DNA of 64,000 bases from CAZRXG01 sp964603985 (GCA_964603985.1 CAZRXG010000015.1:21253-85252); one strand, 5' to 3'. Shown: positions 19,226 through 28,072, counted from the first letter of the stretch. Numbers and translations: made by a program. The notes: generated by a model from the letters alone, not told the origin.

Positions 19226-19621
19226 ATGTCCTACACTATCGAGGTGCTCCCTGGCGAGCCGATCATCTTCTCCAAGCTCTCCAAATCTTTCAGCATCGAG
19301 CGCGATCTACCGGTGGCGATAGACACAATATTCGAACTGTTGGAAGGTATGGACGGGAAGTGTTTCTTCATTGTCGATTCGGGAGGATTCGTTCCCGACC
19401 TGCAGGGCATCGTGACCAGCGCCAGCATGATGGCCAGAGGCGAGGACCCCGTATGGCACCATCCCAACATATGGGAGGTTATCGTGGTTACGTCGGCAAA
19501 CATTGTTAAGATGAGCGTTGATGGACTTCGACATGCGGCGTTTGGGCATCTGAAAATCCAGGCCTTCAGCACGCCCGAAGAAGCGCTGGCCTACGCCCGT
19601 GGGAAGATCGCCGGGGAATGA
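19226..19621 (+). CDS. Conserved small protein, possible STAS/SpoIIAA-like fold
   Basis: This 131-residue soluble protein has strand-helix alternation (FFIVDSGGFVPDLQGIV, then IWEVIVVTSANIVKM, then a C-terminal helix FSTPEEALAYARGKI). The ending is like that of SpoIIAA/STAS-type regulators in which a helix follows 'STxEEAL'. I do not recognise a named family. AGGAGG at 19211 is ideally placed before the ATG at 19226. It lies alone between a divergent membrane gene and an R2 repeat. Confidence 0.7.
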   Translation: MSYTIEVLPGEPIIFSKLSKSFSIERDLPVAIDTIFELLEGMDGKCFFIVDSGGFVPDLQGIVTSASMMARGEDPVWHHPNIWEVIVVTSANIVKMSVDGLRHAAFGHLKIQAFSTPEEALAYARGKIAGE

Positions 19622-19667
19622 AAGAACTGGTGCTTCGTTAAGTTGGTTTTGCCTCCCTTCTTGGGCA

Positions 19668-19748
19668 CCCTCATCGCCGCTGCGCTCCGATGTGTCGCCC
19701 GCGCATGGGGGGACGGACGATCCGTTGGGCTTCGCAGGGGGGTGGGGG
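19668..19748. repeat. R2 dispersed repeat, copy 1
   Basis: This is an 81-bp G/C-rich unit beginning CCCTCATCGCCGCTGCGCTC and ending with a G-rich stretch. Its reverse complement matches 55142-55223 along the full length, and its right half matches 11957-11993. Confidence 0.7.
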
Positions 19749-19842
19749 CTTCCTGGAAATGGAGTGAATGAGCTACCAATGCCCTGCAAAGGGGGAGGCT
19801 TTTGGTGACAATTTGTTCGTGCCTCCCGCCAGAACCCGGCAT

Positions 19843-19871
19843 TTGATACCTGGTCTGCTTGCGATTATAAT
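19843..19871 (+). promoter_or_regulatory. Sigma-70-type promoter for the 19999 gene
   Basis: TTGATA (19843-19848) and TATAAT (19866-19871) are separated by exactly 17 bp. Transcription would start near 19878, about 120 nt before the start codon. A second TATAAT at 19887-19892 lacks a matching -35. Confidence 0.75.
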
Positions 19872-19910
19872 CCCGCTACCGGGTGATATAATCCAACGGG
19901 CACGTGACAG

Positions 19911-19935
19911 AGGTGCCGCCAGCGGCACCTTTTTG
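19911..19935 (+). terminator. Terminator-like hairpin in the leader of the 19999 gene (possible attenuator)
   Basis: AGGTGCCG pairs with CGGCACCT and the stem is followed by TTTTTG. It begins only about 35 nt past the predicted transcription start and ends about 65 nt before the start codon, so it is in the right place to abort transcription of the downstream gene. No leader peptide or riboswitch that I recognise accompanies it. Confidence 0.7.
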
Positions 19936-19998
19936 CCTTATGCGGGCGAGACCGTCGCCCCAGCCAATAAACTAAGCGAAGTGGGGGAGTCAAACAGT

Positions 19999-21396
19999 AT
20001 GCTAGTCCACGAACAACCAACAACGACCACCAGACACCCGGAGAGGGTATACACATGGCAGCCAAGGGCGTTCAATGTGTGGGTGGGCACGGAGCCTTAC
20101 AACGCTTTGCAGGCACGCTTCCTGGCGCAGCTGCGGAAGCGCCTGGAGGCGCAAGGCTGCATCTTTGTCGAGGTGCCGGAGCAGGAGACAAAGCTTGGTC
20201 CGGTGGCCCACCTGGCTATCGCCTTCGGTAGGGACCTTGAGGAAGAGATCAGTCCCGTGACGCTGGTGGGGCGTATGCCCAAGCCGCGTGGCATGATGCT
20301 GGTCGTCAACGCGGTTGGCCGCATCCCGGCCATGCGCCTGTTCGACCTGGCGCGTGGACAGCTTGTCAGGAAGGCGGGCCACATCGGCGTCACGCTGGAG
20401 GGCAGGCTGGACGGTGCGCGCATCGAGCGGGCGCTGTGGGCCAGTATGGCGGGCAACAATCGCCTGCTCGATGGGGCCGAGAGCGCGATCCTGGACAGCC
20501 TGGCGCTGCGCGTGGAGGCGCACGTCAGCGCCCAGAAGATCAACGACCACGCGGGAGACGTTGAGACGCCGATGACGTGGGCCGAGTGGAGCGCGTCGCC
20601 CGTCCACGCGGACATCGCCCGTGCGGCGCGCGCGCTGGGAAAGGCCGGGATCATCGAGGACGAGGTGCCGCTGGGGCAGTATGGCTCAGGCGGCCAGGTG
20701 CGCCACGTGCTGCGTTTTCTGAAGCGGGCGGCGCTGGGCGAGGGCATGCGCAGCCAGCTTGACCTTGACCTGGGCGTCATGGGGGTGACGACCTCCGGCG
20801 GCAACAAGATCAGCGTCAGCGATGACGCCGAAGAAGCGCACATCGTGCCGGTCAGCCAGTTGACGCAGACGGGCTACGTGCGGGCCATCCCGGAGGACTG
20901 CCCGGTCAGCTACATCTCGCCGTCGGTGGAAACGCACGAGAACGGCATGGTGTACCTGGCCGACGCGCTGGTCAATGCCGGTCTGGTCGACAGCTTTGAC
21001 AGCTTCCTGGGCTACCTGGAAGCTCACTTTGCTCGGCATGAGCGGATCGACATCCTGCCGCAGGGGACGTGGCACAAGGTAACGGCCATCGACCACTTTC
21101 ACCGGCAGCCCAGGCTGGACAGCATCAAGGAGTCGGAACGGGTGGAGATCGTCTACCCGGACACGGAGCGCTTCCCGGAGATCGATTTTCCGTGTGGCGT
21201 GCGCGAGGCGGAGCTGCATCTGCTCTCGGCGCTGTTCAAGTCGGAGCTGTTTCTCACGCCGGAGCCGCTGGGTGAGCGTGCGATCGTCGTCGTGCTGCCG
21301 GGACACGGGTCGGTGGCGCTGTACGGCGGGCCGCGCGACGAGCTGACCGACCTGCTGGTGAGTGGGATGGAGATGGAGGAGATCGTGCGGATATAG
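19999..21396 (+). CDS. Large conserved protein of unknown function
   Basis: I do not recognise this 465-residue protein. It has no signal or membrane segment. The centre carries a Gly-rich GQYGSGGQVRHVLRFLKRA and GVTTSGGNKISVSDD. The C-terminal half is rich in catalytic-looking polar residues (YISPSVETHENGMVYLADAL, HKVTAIDHFHRQPRLDS). The ATG at 19999 has GGGGGAG upstream, and the longer frame to 19768 runs through the promoter and hairpin. Expression may be attenuated by the leader hairpin. Its function remains open. Confidence 0.75.
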   Translation: MLVHEQPTTTTRHPERVYTWQPRAFNVWVGTEPYNALQARFLAQLRKRLEAQGCIFVEVPEQETKLGPVAHLAIAFGRDLEEEISPVTLVGRMPKPRGMMLVVNAVGRIPAMRLFDLARGQLVRKAGHIGVTLEGRLDGARIERALWASMAGNNRLLDGAESAILDSLALRVEAHVSAQKINDHAGDVETPMTWAEWSASPVHADIARAARALGKAGIIEDEVPLGQYGSGGQVRHVLRFLKRAALGEGMRSQLDLDLGVMGVTTSGGNKISVSDDAEEAHIVPVSQLTQTGYVRAIPEDCPVSYISPSVETHENGMVYLADALVNAGLVDSFDSFLGYLEAHFARHERIDILPQGTWHKVTAIDHFHRQPRLDSIKESERVEIVYPDTERFPEIDFPCGVREAELHLLSALFKSELFLTPEPLGERAIVVVLPGHGSVALYGGPRDELTDLLVSGMEMEEIVRI

Positions 21397-21449
21397 GAGG
21401 CAGGCGCACGAACCTGCTCCTGAGTGTCTATCCGTCCGGTCGCCGCGCA

Positions 21450-21478
21450 CCCCGGATCGTTGTGTCCGGGGTCTTTGA
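21450..21478 (+). terminator. Probable terminator after the 19999 gene
   Basis: CCCCGGA pairs with TCCGGGG across an 8-nt loop, followed by a weak T-rich run (TCTTTGATGTT). It lies 54 nt past the stop codon and before the DsbA-cyclophilin gene. Confidence 0.55.
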
Positions 21479-21525
21479 TGTTGCGGCGGCCCCCGGTTCT
21501 TTCTAAACAAGGAGAAGGTGCACGC

Positions 21526-22776
21526 ATGACACGGCGTAATCGGACGTTGCTGGTGGGCGCTGTGCTGGCGCTGGGTGTGGTGCTGTTGGTGATCACCGGA
21601 TGCGGTGGGCAGCGCCAGCGCCCCGACGTGGCCGCCATGGAGAAGGGGGCGGGCGTTGACTTTTGCGACCGCTACCCGCAGCCGGTAGCCAGTCCATACG
21701 TTCCGTTGAGCGACGTACTGGCGGGGCTGCCCGGCGAGCACGCGCGCGGGGCGAGGCAGCCGATCGTCCAGTTCACCCTGTACGGCGACCTGCAATGCCC
21801 GCCTTGTGCCGAGACGGTGAAGAGCCTCGATAAGCTGCTCGAAGCGTATCCCGACGAGGTGCAGGTGGTCTTCCATCACCTGCCGCTGGTCGATGTGCAT
21901 GACAAGGCTCATCTGGCCGCTCAGGCGACTGAAGTGGCATCCGGTCAGGGTGGCAGCGAGGCCTTCTGGGCGATGCACGACTTGCTTTATGAGCGCCTGG
22001 AGGAGTGGGACCCGCTGTCTGAAGAGGAGTTCAAGGAGAAGTTGGCCGATTATGCCGGGGAGATCGGGTTGGACGAGGAGCAGTTCACCAGGGAGCTTGA
22101 GAGCGGGGGCTATGCGGGGTTGATCGACTTCTCCCTCACCACCGCGCTTGAGATGCCCGGCATGCAGGGGGTGCCGATACTGTACGTGAACGGCCAGCCG
22201 CTCGTGTTGCCGCCGGTTGACTTCGTCAGTCTCGATGCGCTGTTCAAGCTCCTCCGGGCGCAGTCGGTTTACAGCGAGGCGCCGCCGATGAAGATCGACC
22301 CGAAGAAGGAGTACGTGGCCTGGATCGTCACCGAGCACGGCGACGTGGCGGTCAACCTGTTCGCCGACCTGGCCCCGGAGACGGTCAACAACTTCGCGTA
22401 CCTGGCCTGTACCGGCTACTACGACGACCTCACCTTCCACCGCGTGATCTCCGGCTTCGTGGTGCAGACCGGCGACCCCAGCGCGACGGGGTATGGCGGG
22501 CCGGGCTACACCGTCCCCGACGAGTTTGAGAACAGCAAGCTGGCCTTCGACCGGCCCGGTTGGCTCTCGATGGCGCACACCGACCAGCCGGATACGGCCG
22601 GCGGGCAGTTCTTCATCACGCTTGGCTCGGCACCGCAGCTTAACAATGCCTTCACCATCTTCGGGGAGGTGGCCGACGGGATGGACGCGGTCTACCAGAT
22701 CGGCGAGCACGACCCGGAGAACCTGTACGTACCGGGCGACCGGCTGGTGACGGTGATCGTGCGCGAGGTGGAGTAG
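21526..22776 (+). CDS. Lipoprotein with DsbA-like thioredoxin domain and cyclophilin-type peptidyl-prolyl isomerase domain
   Basis: The 416-residue fusion has a lipoprotein signal (lipobox VITGC), a thioredoxin-fold domain (about 75-245) with the redox site C91-P-P-C94 and a later cis-Pro loop (MQGVPILYVNGQP), and a cyclophilin domain (about 260-416) with FADLAPETVNNFAYLA, YYDDLTFHRVISGFVVQTGDP and GGQFFITL. It would form or shuffle disulfides and isomerise prolines in proteins folding outside the membrane. AAGGAGAAGG precedes the ATG. The next gene starts 25 nt downstream. Confidence 0.92.
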   Translation: MTRRNRTLLVGAVLALGVVLLVITGCGGQRQRPDVAAMEKGAGVDFCDRYPQPVASPYVPLSDVLAGLPGEHARGARQPIVQFTLYGDLQCPPCAETVKSLDKLLEAYPDEVQVVFHHLPLVDVHDKAHLAAQATEVASGQGGSEAFWAMHDLLYERLEEWDPLSEEEFKEKLADYAGEIGLDEEQFTRELESGGYAGLIDFSLTTALEMPGMQGVPILYVNGQPLVLPPVDFVSLDALFKLLRAQSVYSEAPPMKIDPKKEYVAWIVTEHGDVAVNLFADLAPETVNNFAYLACTGYYDDLTFHRVISGFVVQTGDPSATGYGGPGYTVPDEFENSKLAFDRPGWLSMAHTDQPDTAGGQFFITLGSAPQLNNAFTIFGEVADGMDAVYQIGEHDPENLYVPGDRLVTVIVREVE

Positions 22777-22801
22777 CGGTCGGCAGTCGGGCGGCAGCGC
22801 G

Positions 22802-24046
22802 ATGCACGTCACGATCCTGGCCTACGGCTCGCGCGGGGACGTTCAGCCTTACGTGGCGTTGGGCGTGGGGTTGCAGGGGGACGGTCACACAGTGCGGGTG
22901 GCCGCGCCCCGGCCATTTGAGGCGCTCATCACAGAGCGCGGGCTGGAATATGCGCCGTTGGCGGGTGACCCGGCCCTCCTGGTGCGAGGGCTGGTTGACC
23001 GGGCGGGGCACAACCTGGCCCGCATCGTGCGGGTGATGGGTGAGTACACCATCCCCCTGGCGCTGGAGGTGCTGGCCGACACACAGCGTGCCTGCCGGGG
23101 GACGGATGCGATCGTGCACTCGTTCTTGATGACGCTGGCCGGGCACCAGATCGCGCAGGCGATGGGCGTGCCTGACTTCTCGGCGCTGCTGTACCCGATC
23201 TTTGCGCGCACCGGTGCCTTCCCCAACCCGATGTTCCCCCGGCTGCCGTTGGGTGGTGCTTACAACCGGCTGACGCACGATTTCTTCACCCGGTCGTTTT
23301 GGCAGTTCAGCCGCCTGGCGTATGGGTGGCTGCGGCGTGGTCGGCCTGACCTGCCGCCGCTGCCGGGGTGGCCCTTCGCCGCCGCGAATCCACACCCGCC
23401 GCCCATCTTGTACGGGTTCAGTCCGCGTGTGATCGCGCCGCCGCGCGACTGGGGCGAGCACGTTCACGTGACGGGTTACTGGTTCCTCGACGCGGCCTCC
23501 GGCTGGCAGCCGCCCTCTGCGCTGCTCGATTTTCTGGAGGCCGGGCCGCCGCCGGTGTGTATTGGCTTCGGGAGCACCATCGCCGGGGAGATGGAGCGGC
23601 TGGCCGGGATCGCGCTGAAGGCGCTGGCGCGCACCGGCCGGCGCGGAGTTCTGCTGACCGGCTGGGCGGGGGAGATCGGCGGCGGGGGCGACGACGTGTT
23701 CGTGATCGATGCGGTTCCGCATGGATGGCTGTTCCCGCGCGCGGCGGCCATCGTGCATCACGGCGGGGCGGGTACGACGGCGGCGGGGCTGCGGGCGGGC
23801 GTACCGGCGGTCGTGGTGCCGTTTGGGAGTGACCAGCCGTATTGGGGGCGGCGGGTGTGCGAGTTGGGGGCCGGGCCGGAGCCGATCCCGCGCAAGAAGC
23901 TGACCGTCGAGCGGCTGACCGAGGCGATCCGGATCGCGACCGGGGATGCGGCGATGCGCCGCCGGGCTGCCGAATTGGGCCAGCAGATCCGGGCGGAGGA
24001 CGGCGTCGGTCGGGCGGTGGCGATCATCGGGCAGCGCCGGGCATGA
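22802..24046 (+). CDS. MGT/UGT-type glycosyltransferase
   Basis: The 414-residue GT-B enzyme begins MHVTILAYGSRGDVQPYVAL, as in sterol- and macrolide-type glucosyltransferases, and carries the donor-site motif HHGGAGTTAAGLRAGVPAVVVPFGSDQPYWGRRV in the C-terminal half (HHGGAGTT, then the D-Q pair). It would move a sugar from a nucleotide donor to a lipid or other small acceptor. The acceptor is unknown. It lies 25 nt after the DsbA-cyclophilin gene and may be co-transcribed. Confidence 0.9.
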   Translation: MHVTILAYGSRGDVQPYVALGVGLQGDGHTVRVAAPRPFEALITERGLEYAPLAGDPALLVRGLVDRAGHNLARIVRVMGEYTIPLALEVLADTQRACRGTDAIVHSFLMTLAGHQIAQAMGVPDFSALLYPIFARTGAFPNPMFPRLPLGGAYNRLTHDFFTRSFWQFSRLAYGWLRRGRPDLPPLPGWPFAAANPHPPPILYGFSPRVIAPPRDWGEHVHVTGYWFLDAASGWQPPSALLDFLEAGPPPVCIGFGSTIAGEMERLAGIALKALARTGRRGVLLTGWAGEIGGGGDDVFVIDAVPHGWLFPRAAAIVHHGGAGTTAAGLRAGVPAVVVPFGSDQPYWGRRVCELGAGPEPIPRKKLTVERLTEAIRIATGDAAMRRRAAELGQQIRAEDGVGRAVAIIGQRRA

Positions 24047-24065
24047 CTCACCCGGCGCTGTTTTG

Positions 24066-24071
24066 CTATAA
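24066..24071 (+). promoter_or_regulatory. -10 box upstream of the M50 protease gene
   Basis: TATAAT lies 35 nt before the TTG start, inside a short gap after the glycosyltransferase stop. The matching -35 (TGACTC near 24043) is weak. Confidence 0.45.
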
Positions 24072-24105
24072 TCCGGGCTGACTTTGTGACAGAGAGGGGG
24101 ACACT

Positions 24106-24783
24106 TTGTTTAATTTAACACCTGCGGTCCTGATCTCGCGGGCCATCGTGCTGCTGGTGGCGATGACGGTGCACGAGTTCGCGCACGCGTACATCGCCTA
24201 CCGGATGGGCGATTCGACCGCCAAAGAGATGGGGCGTATGACGCTCGACCCCAGGGCGAACATTAACGTGTACGGGTTCATCGTTGGGGTGTTGATCGGT
24301 TTCGGCGTGCTCGGCTCGGCACCGGTCAACCCGTACCGGATGCGCAACCGCCGCCTGGGGATGTTCCTGGCCGTGCTGGCCGGGCCGGTCTCCAACCTGA
24401 TCCTGGGGGCGCTGTTCGCGCTGCCGTTCCGCTTCGGGGTGATCCCTAACTTCATGAACGGGTTGGGGGACGGCTTCTTTCTGCCGTCGCCGGTGGACGT
24501 CCTGTACCAGATGATATTCTTGAACGTGCTGCTGTTCGTGTTCAACATCCTGCCCCTTTACCCGCTCGACGGCTGGACGATCATGCTGGCTGCGCTGCCG
24601 CCCAACATGGCGATCTGGTGGGAGCGCAACAAGCAGACCAACATGTACATCTTCTTTGGGCTGATCGCGCTGGCGTTCATCGCGCCGCAGTTGAGCAATC
24701 TCGGGCTGGGATTTCTGGACCCGCTGGGCTGGCTCATCTGGCAGCCAACCGAGAGGATCATCAGCCTGCTGATAGGGTACTAG
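24106..24783 (+). CDS. Site-2-protease-like M50 family membrane metallopeptidase
   Basis: The 225-residue integral membrane protease has the zinc motif HEFAH (23-27) in the first hydrophobic segment and a second-site motif PLYPLDGW with Asp at about residue 155. Such enzymes cut within membrane segments. The family often lacks a PDZ domain, as here. The start is TTG, with GAGAGGGGG ideally placed, because no ATG exists before the HEFAH helix. The HD gene follows after 6 nt. Confidence 0.9.
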   Translation: MFNLTPAVLISRAIVLLVAMTVHEFAHAYIAYRMGDSTAKEMGRMTLDPRANINVYGFIVGVLIGFGVLGSAPVNPYRMRNRRLGMFLAVLAGPVSNLILGALFALPFRFGVIPNFMNGLGDGFFLPSPVDVLYQMIFLNVLLFVFNILPLYPLDGWTIMLAALPPNMAIWWERNKQTNMYIFFGLIALAFIAPQLSNLGLGFLDPLGWLIWQPTERIISLLIGY

Positions 24784-24789
24784 CCGGAC

Positions 24790-25305
24790 ATGTGGTGGTA
24801 CCGCCTCAAGCAGGTGTGGTGGGATCTGACGGCCATCGTGCTGCCGGTTGATTACACGGAAGCCGAAGCCGCGCTCTCGCCGGAGCTGCTGGCGCTGTTC
24901 AAACGGATGAGGAAAGGCGACCAGCGGCACGGTCTGCGGGTGATGGGCAAGCTCACGGCGGCGGGGCACATGCACCCTGACCTGCTGGTCGCCGCCCTGC
25001 TGCACGACGTGGGTAAGGCGCGCTACCGGTACACGGTCTTTGACCGGACGTTGGTGGTGCTGGCGAAGCGGTTCGCGCCGCGCCGGTACGCGCGCCGGTC
25101 GCGGGGCGAGGCGCGCGGGTTGTGGCGACCGTTGACGATCTCGGCGCAGCACCCGCAGTGGTCGGCGGAGGACATGGCAGCCGCCGGGGCGAGCGAGCTG
25201 GCGGTCGCGCTGGCGCGGCGGCACCAGGATGCGCTTGAGGGGGAGCCAAATTGCGAGGAAGACCGGCTGCTGGCGCTGCTCCAGTCGGTGGATGATGAGA
25301 GTTGA
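24790..25305 (+). CDS. HD-domain protein
   Basis: The 171-residue protein has an HD-type metal site: a His in GDQRHGLRV, then LLVAALLHDVGKA, and a later His in the RRHQDA segment. The enzyme class is phosphohydrolase, but the substrate is unknown. It begins 6 nt after the M50 gene and is probably translated from the same message. The C-terminal half is Arg/Ala-rich. Confidence 0.82.
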   Translation: MWWYRLKQVWWDLTAIVLPVDYTEAEAALSPELLALFKRMRKGDQRHGLRVMGKLTAAGHMHPDLLVAALLHDVGKARYRYTVFDRTLVVLAKRFAPRRYARRSRGEARGLWRPLTISAQHPQWSAEDMAAAGASELAVALARRHQDALEGEPNCEEDRLLALLQSVDDES

Positions 25306-25363
25306 GGCTTGGCGAATGTCCAAAGTCCCATTACTGCCCAATGCACTCTAAGAGAGGGATGGG

Positions 25364-27055
25364 GTGATAAGTGTTATGCAGGCATTGAATGATATGATTG
25401 AGGCTCATCCCACTCACAAAATACATAGGGAGTTGAGAAAGCAACAGGTTCTGGAAGCTTTCTCGGACTATATTGATGAGACCACCTTTTACCAATGGCA
25501 TCTGAGCCTCTATAAGTTCGCTACGGTCAGGCCATTAGTTTACTATCGTGATTCCACCATTTCTGACGCGCTAGACTTCTTTAGTCAGAGTCCTGATCTG
25601 GCCCTGGAAGCCATTTGTGCCTTTCAGCGAGAGTTAAACCACTCCATCATGTCGTTACTACGCCCAGCCAGAAGCTGGGAGAAGGAAGATAAACTATCCC
25701 TGGATAACCCAGAGCAAATCTTCGAATTTGAGAGTGTGTGGCACCCTGAGTACCAGAGATACTCTGAGCATGTATTCAATCATCTAATCAATGTGCCTTT
25801 GTATATGTTGGGTCGCCTCAACCGAAAACCTAAAGCGAAGAAGCCAAAGGACTTCGTCAGTCAAACCCTCGCCAATAGAGTAGAGACGCTCAAAGACAAG
25901 AAGTTAACTTCTTTGACTGATGGGTTTGAACCGATTGTGAGAAATGCGATCTCTCATGGAGGAGTAGACTTCGGACTTGTTGAGATTACATATATCGACA
26001 AGAGAAAGAATGCCCAAAAGGTCCTCTCTGCTTATGAGTTCTCGCAGCTTTTCGACGACATGGTCGACACGTGTCATTCTATTCTCATAGCAATGCTTTT
26101 GTTTGTCTGCAATCACCGCCCTCTTGTCCAAACCCATGGTCTGCATCGTCTTCCATTGGGCCTACGTTTTTTGTTTATTGACGCGATTGCCTCAACTACT
26201 CGCTTTCAACTCCTTACAATGATAGAGAGCCGCGCAGTTATAGGCAACCGGAGGCAACTGAACATATCATGCAGGATAGATACATGCTCGCGCTTAACAC
26301 ACACATATGAGGCGATTGCTGCCTGCTGGCATTCAGCCAGCTTTGGCGGGGAGGATTATGAACGCTTTGCAGTGAGTATAGACTGTGGGAGACTCGTTAC
26401 TTCATCCCTATTCGTAGATGGGGATGTACTCCATCAAGCGATCTCCAAAAACTGGACAATTGATCAATGCAGAGAAGCAAAATTGGTGGAAACTGATCTT
26501 CTGTGGTTTGATGTGCCGACTTTACAGCGGAAGATGAACTCCTGGCGTAACTTGTTCTTAGCACGGTGGGAGTTGTGTAAGCGACAAGTGATCCAGCAAT
26601 GGCGTCAAGGCGGTTTTAAGATGCTGGGCTCGCGTTATTCAATCCGACATATCATCGACAAGAGCGCCGAAAAAATCCGTCGAATTGAGGCCTATGTTGT
26701 ACTGCATGAAACCGGAACTATCACTGATGCAGAGATTCATAGCATCATCAGGCACATTGTCAAGCGATTACGAAAACATAGGATTAAAGGAAAAAGATTA
26801 GACAGAGAGATTGGGTTTTCTAGGAAGCCAAACTATATCTGGATACGGTTGTATGCTGCCGATAGAAGGCTCAGACGATTTTCAGGCTGGCATGATGGTA
26901 ATTTAATCCTAATGGCTGAGTGGTTTTCGCGTTGGAAAAATAATGGCCCAATATTTGTCAAGAGTCCACATCAGGAAATTAGTGAGATCCGTATTCGGTA
27001 TAATCCGGAATTGACCATAGACGAGGATGGAAATCCCGCATTTACTGTTGCCTGA
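25364..27055 (+). CDS. Large AT-rich gene with HEPN-type RNxxxH motif, function unknown (candidate defence or RNA-cleaving protein)
   Basis: The 563-residue product stands out: the coding sequence is far more AT-rich than its neighbours and codon use differs, which signals horizontal transfer. No signal peptide is seen. Residues 193-198 read RNAISH, the RNxxxH catalytic pattern of HEPN ribonucleases, placed as in the pEK499_p136/ApeA-type HEPN proteins after a helical region. The C-terminal 350 residues are rich in Arg, Trp and His (KRLRKHRIKGKRLDREIGF) and match nothing I know. The start is GTG at 25364 or ATG at 25376. No partner gene is obvious except the DUF433 gene 53 nt downstream. Confidence 0.7.
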   Translation: MISVMQALNDMIEAHPTHKIHRELRKQQVLEAFSDYIDETTFYQWHLSLYKFATVRPLVYYRDSTISDALDFFSQSPDLALEAICAFQRELNHSIMSLLRPARSWEKEDKLSLDNPEQIFEFESVWHPEYQRYSEHVFNHLINVPLYMLGRLNRKPKAKKPKDFVSQTLANRVETLKDKKLTSLTDGFEPIVRNAISHGGVDFGLVEITYIDKRKNAQKVLSAYEFSQLFDDMVDTCHSILIAMLLFVCNHRPLVQTHGLHRLPLGLRFLFIDAIASTTRFQLLTMIESRAVIGNRRQLNISCRIDTCSRLTHTYEAIAACWHSASFGGEDYERFAVSIDCGRLVTSSLFVDGDVLHQAISKNWTIDQCREAKLVETDLLWFDVPTLQRKMNSWRNLFLARWELCKRQVIQQWRQGGFKMLGSRYSIRHIIDKSAEKIRRIEAYVVLHETGTITDAEIHSIIRHIVKRLRKHRIKGKRLDREIGFSRKPNYIWIRLYAADRRLRRFSGWHDGNLILMAEWFSRWKNNGPIFVKSPHQEISEIRIRYNPELTIDEDGNPAFTVA

Positions 27056-27108
27056 AGTAACTGATAGTGAGTCTTCTGACGTGAGCCTGAGATTTGAGAT
27101 CGGACAAC

Positions 27109-27312
27109 ATGAATTGGCGAGAGTACATTCATTCGGACCCGGATATTCTGGTTGGAAAGCCCGTCGTAAAGGGCACCCGGATAGGCGTGGCCTTTATCCT
27201 CGACCTGCTTGCCGCAGGGTGGACGGAGAAGCAAATATTGGAAAACTACCCGTCGTTGACGCGCGACTCCCTGAAGGCTGTTTTTGCGTTTGCCGCTGAG
27301 AAACGGTCGTAG
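27109..27312 (+). CDS. DUF433-family protein, antitoxin-like
   Basis: The 67-residue protein has the family signature GKPVVKGTRIGVAFILDLLAAGWTEKQILENYPSLT, a short winged-helix fold often paired with a PIN-like or DUF5615 toxin. No toxin follows: the next frame is a cyclase starting 5 nt after the stop. It may be an orphan antitoxin, or its partner may be the HEPN-motif gene upstream. The ATG at 27109 gives the usual family length. Confidence 0.85.
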   Translation: MNWREYIHSDPDILVGKPVVKGTRIGVAFILDLLAAGWTEKQILENYPSLTRDSLKAVFAFAAEKRS

Positions 27313-27316
27313 CATC

Positions 27317-28000
27317 ATGACCCCATTTATCGACCTCAGTCACGTCTTTGAAGACAACATGCCCGGCTTCAAGCTGAAGAACGAGGACGGGACGGTCACA
27401 CAGTACACGGCCCGCATCCGGCCCTTCATGACGCACGCCGAATCGGCCCCCAAGTACGAGGGCCGGTGCTCATTTGAGGTGACGGAGATCACGTTCCAGA
27501 CTTCGGTGGGCACCTACCTCGACTCGCCTTACCACCGCTACCCGGATGGGCGTGACATTGGACAGATCCGGCTGGAGGAGGTGATCCTGCCGGGTGTGGT
27601 CGTCGATGCGCGGGGGCGGGGGCCGTTCGAGGCGTTGAGCGGGGAGGCCCTGCCCGCCGACGCCGACCTGGAAGGCCGGGCGGTGCTGTTCAACTTTGGG
27701 TGGGACAGGCATTGGGGGAGGGAGCAGTACCACGCCTACCCGTTCGTCTCACAGGCGGTCATCGAGCGGCTGATCGCGGCGCGGGTGAAGCTGGTCGGCG
27801 TCGATACGGTGAACGTTGATGACTCGCGTGACCTGACCCGCCCGGCCCACACGTTGTTTCTGCGGGACGAGATCCTGATCGTCGAGAACCTGGCCCACCT
27901 CGACCGGCTGCACGGCCAGCGCTTCCGGTTCTTCGCCGTGCCGATCAAGGGACGGGGCGTCGCGGCGATGCCGGTGCGGGCGTTTGCGGAAGTGCTGTGA
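27317..28000 (+). CDS. Cyclase/metal-dependent hydrolase (kynurenine-formamidase-like)
   Basis: The 227-residue protein begins with the cyclase-family pattern IDLSHVFEDNMPGF and has the metal-site stretch VGTYLDSPYHRYPDGR and DTVNVDDSRD. The family hydrolyses formamides, cyclic or lactone-like compounds with a divalent metal. In this family the first His of the usual HxGTHxDxPxH motif may vary, and here it reads SVGTYLDSPYH, so the metal set may differ. It overlaps no neighbour and may be read with DUF433. Confidence 0.88.
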   Translation: MTPFIDLSHVFEDNMPGFKLKNEDGTVTQYTARIRPFMTHAESAPKYEGRCSFEVTEITFQTSVGTYLDSPYHRYPDGRDIGQIRLEEVILPGVVVDARGRGPFEALSGEALPADADLEGRAVLFNFGWDRHWGREQYHAYPFVSQAVIERLIAARVKLVGVDTVNVDDSRDLTRPAHTLFLRDEILIVENLAHLDRLHGQRFRFFAVPIKGRGVAAMPVRAFAEVL

Positions 28001-28072
28001 GCGGTTGGAACCCTGGCGGGCATTTGCACGTTATGATCACGGACACTCGATCACATGACAGCAGAGGAACAC

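Noticed and set aside
20686..22812. A 708-codon open frame on the reverse strand
   Set aside because: It runs antisense through the 19999 and DsbA-cyclophilin genes, has Arg/His/Gln-rich shadow composition and no family motif. High GC keeps antisense frames open.
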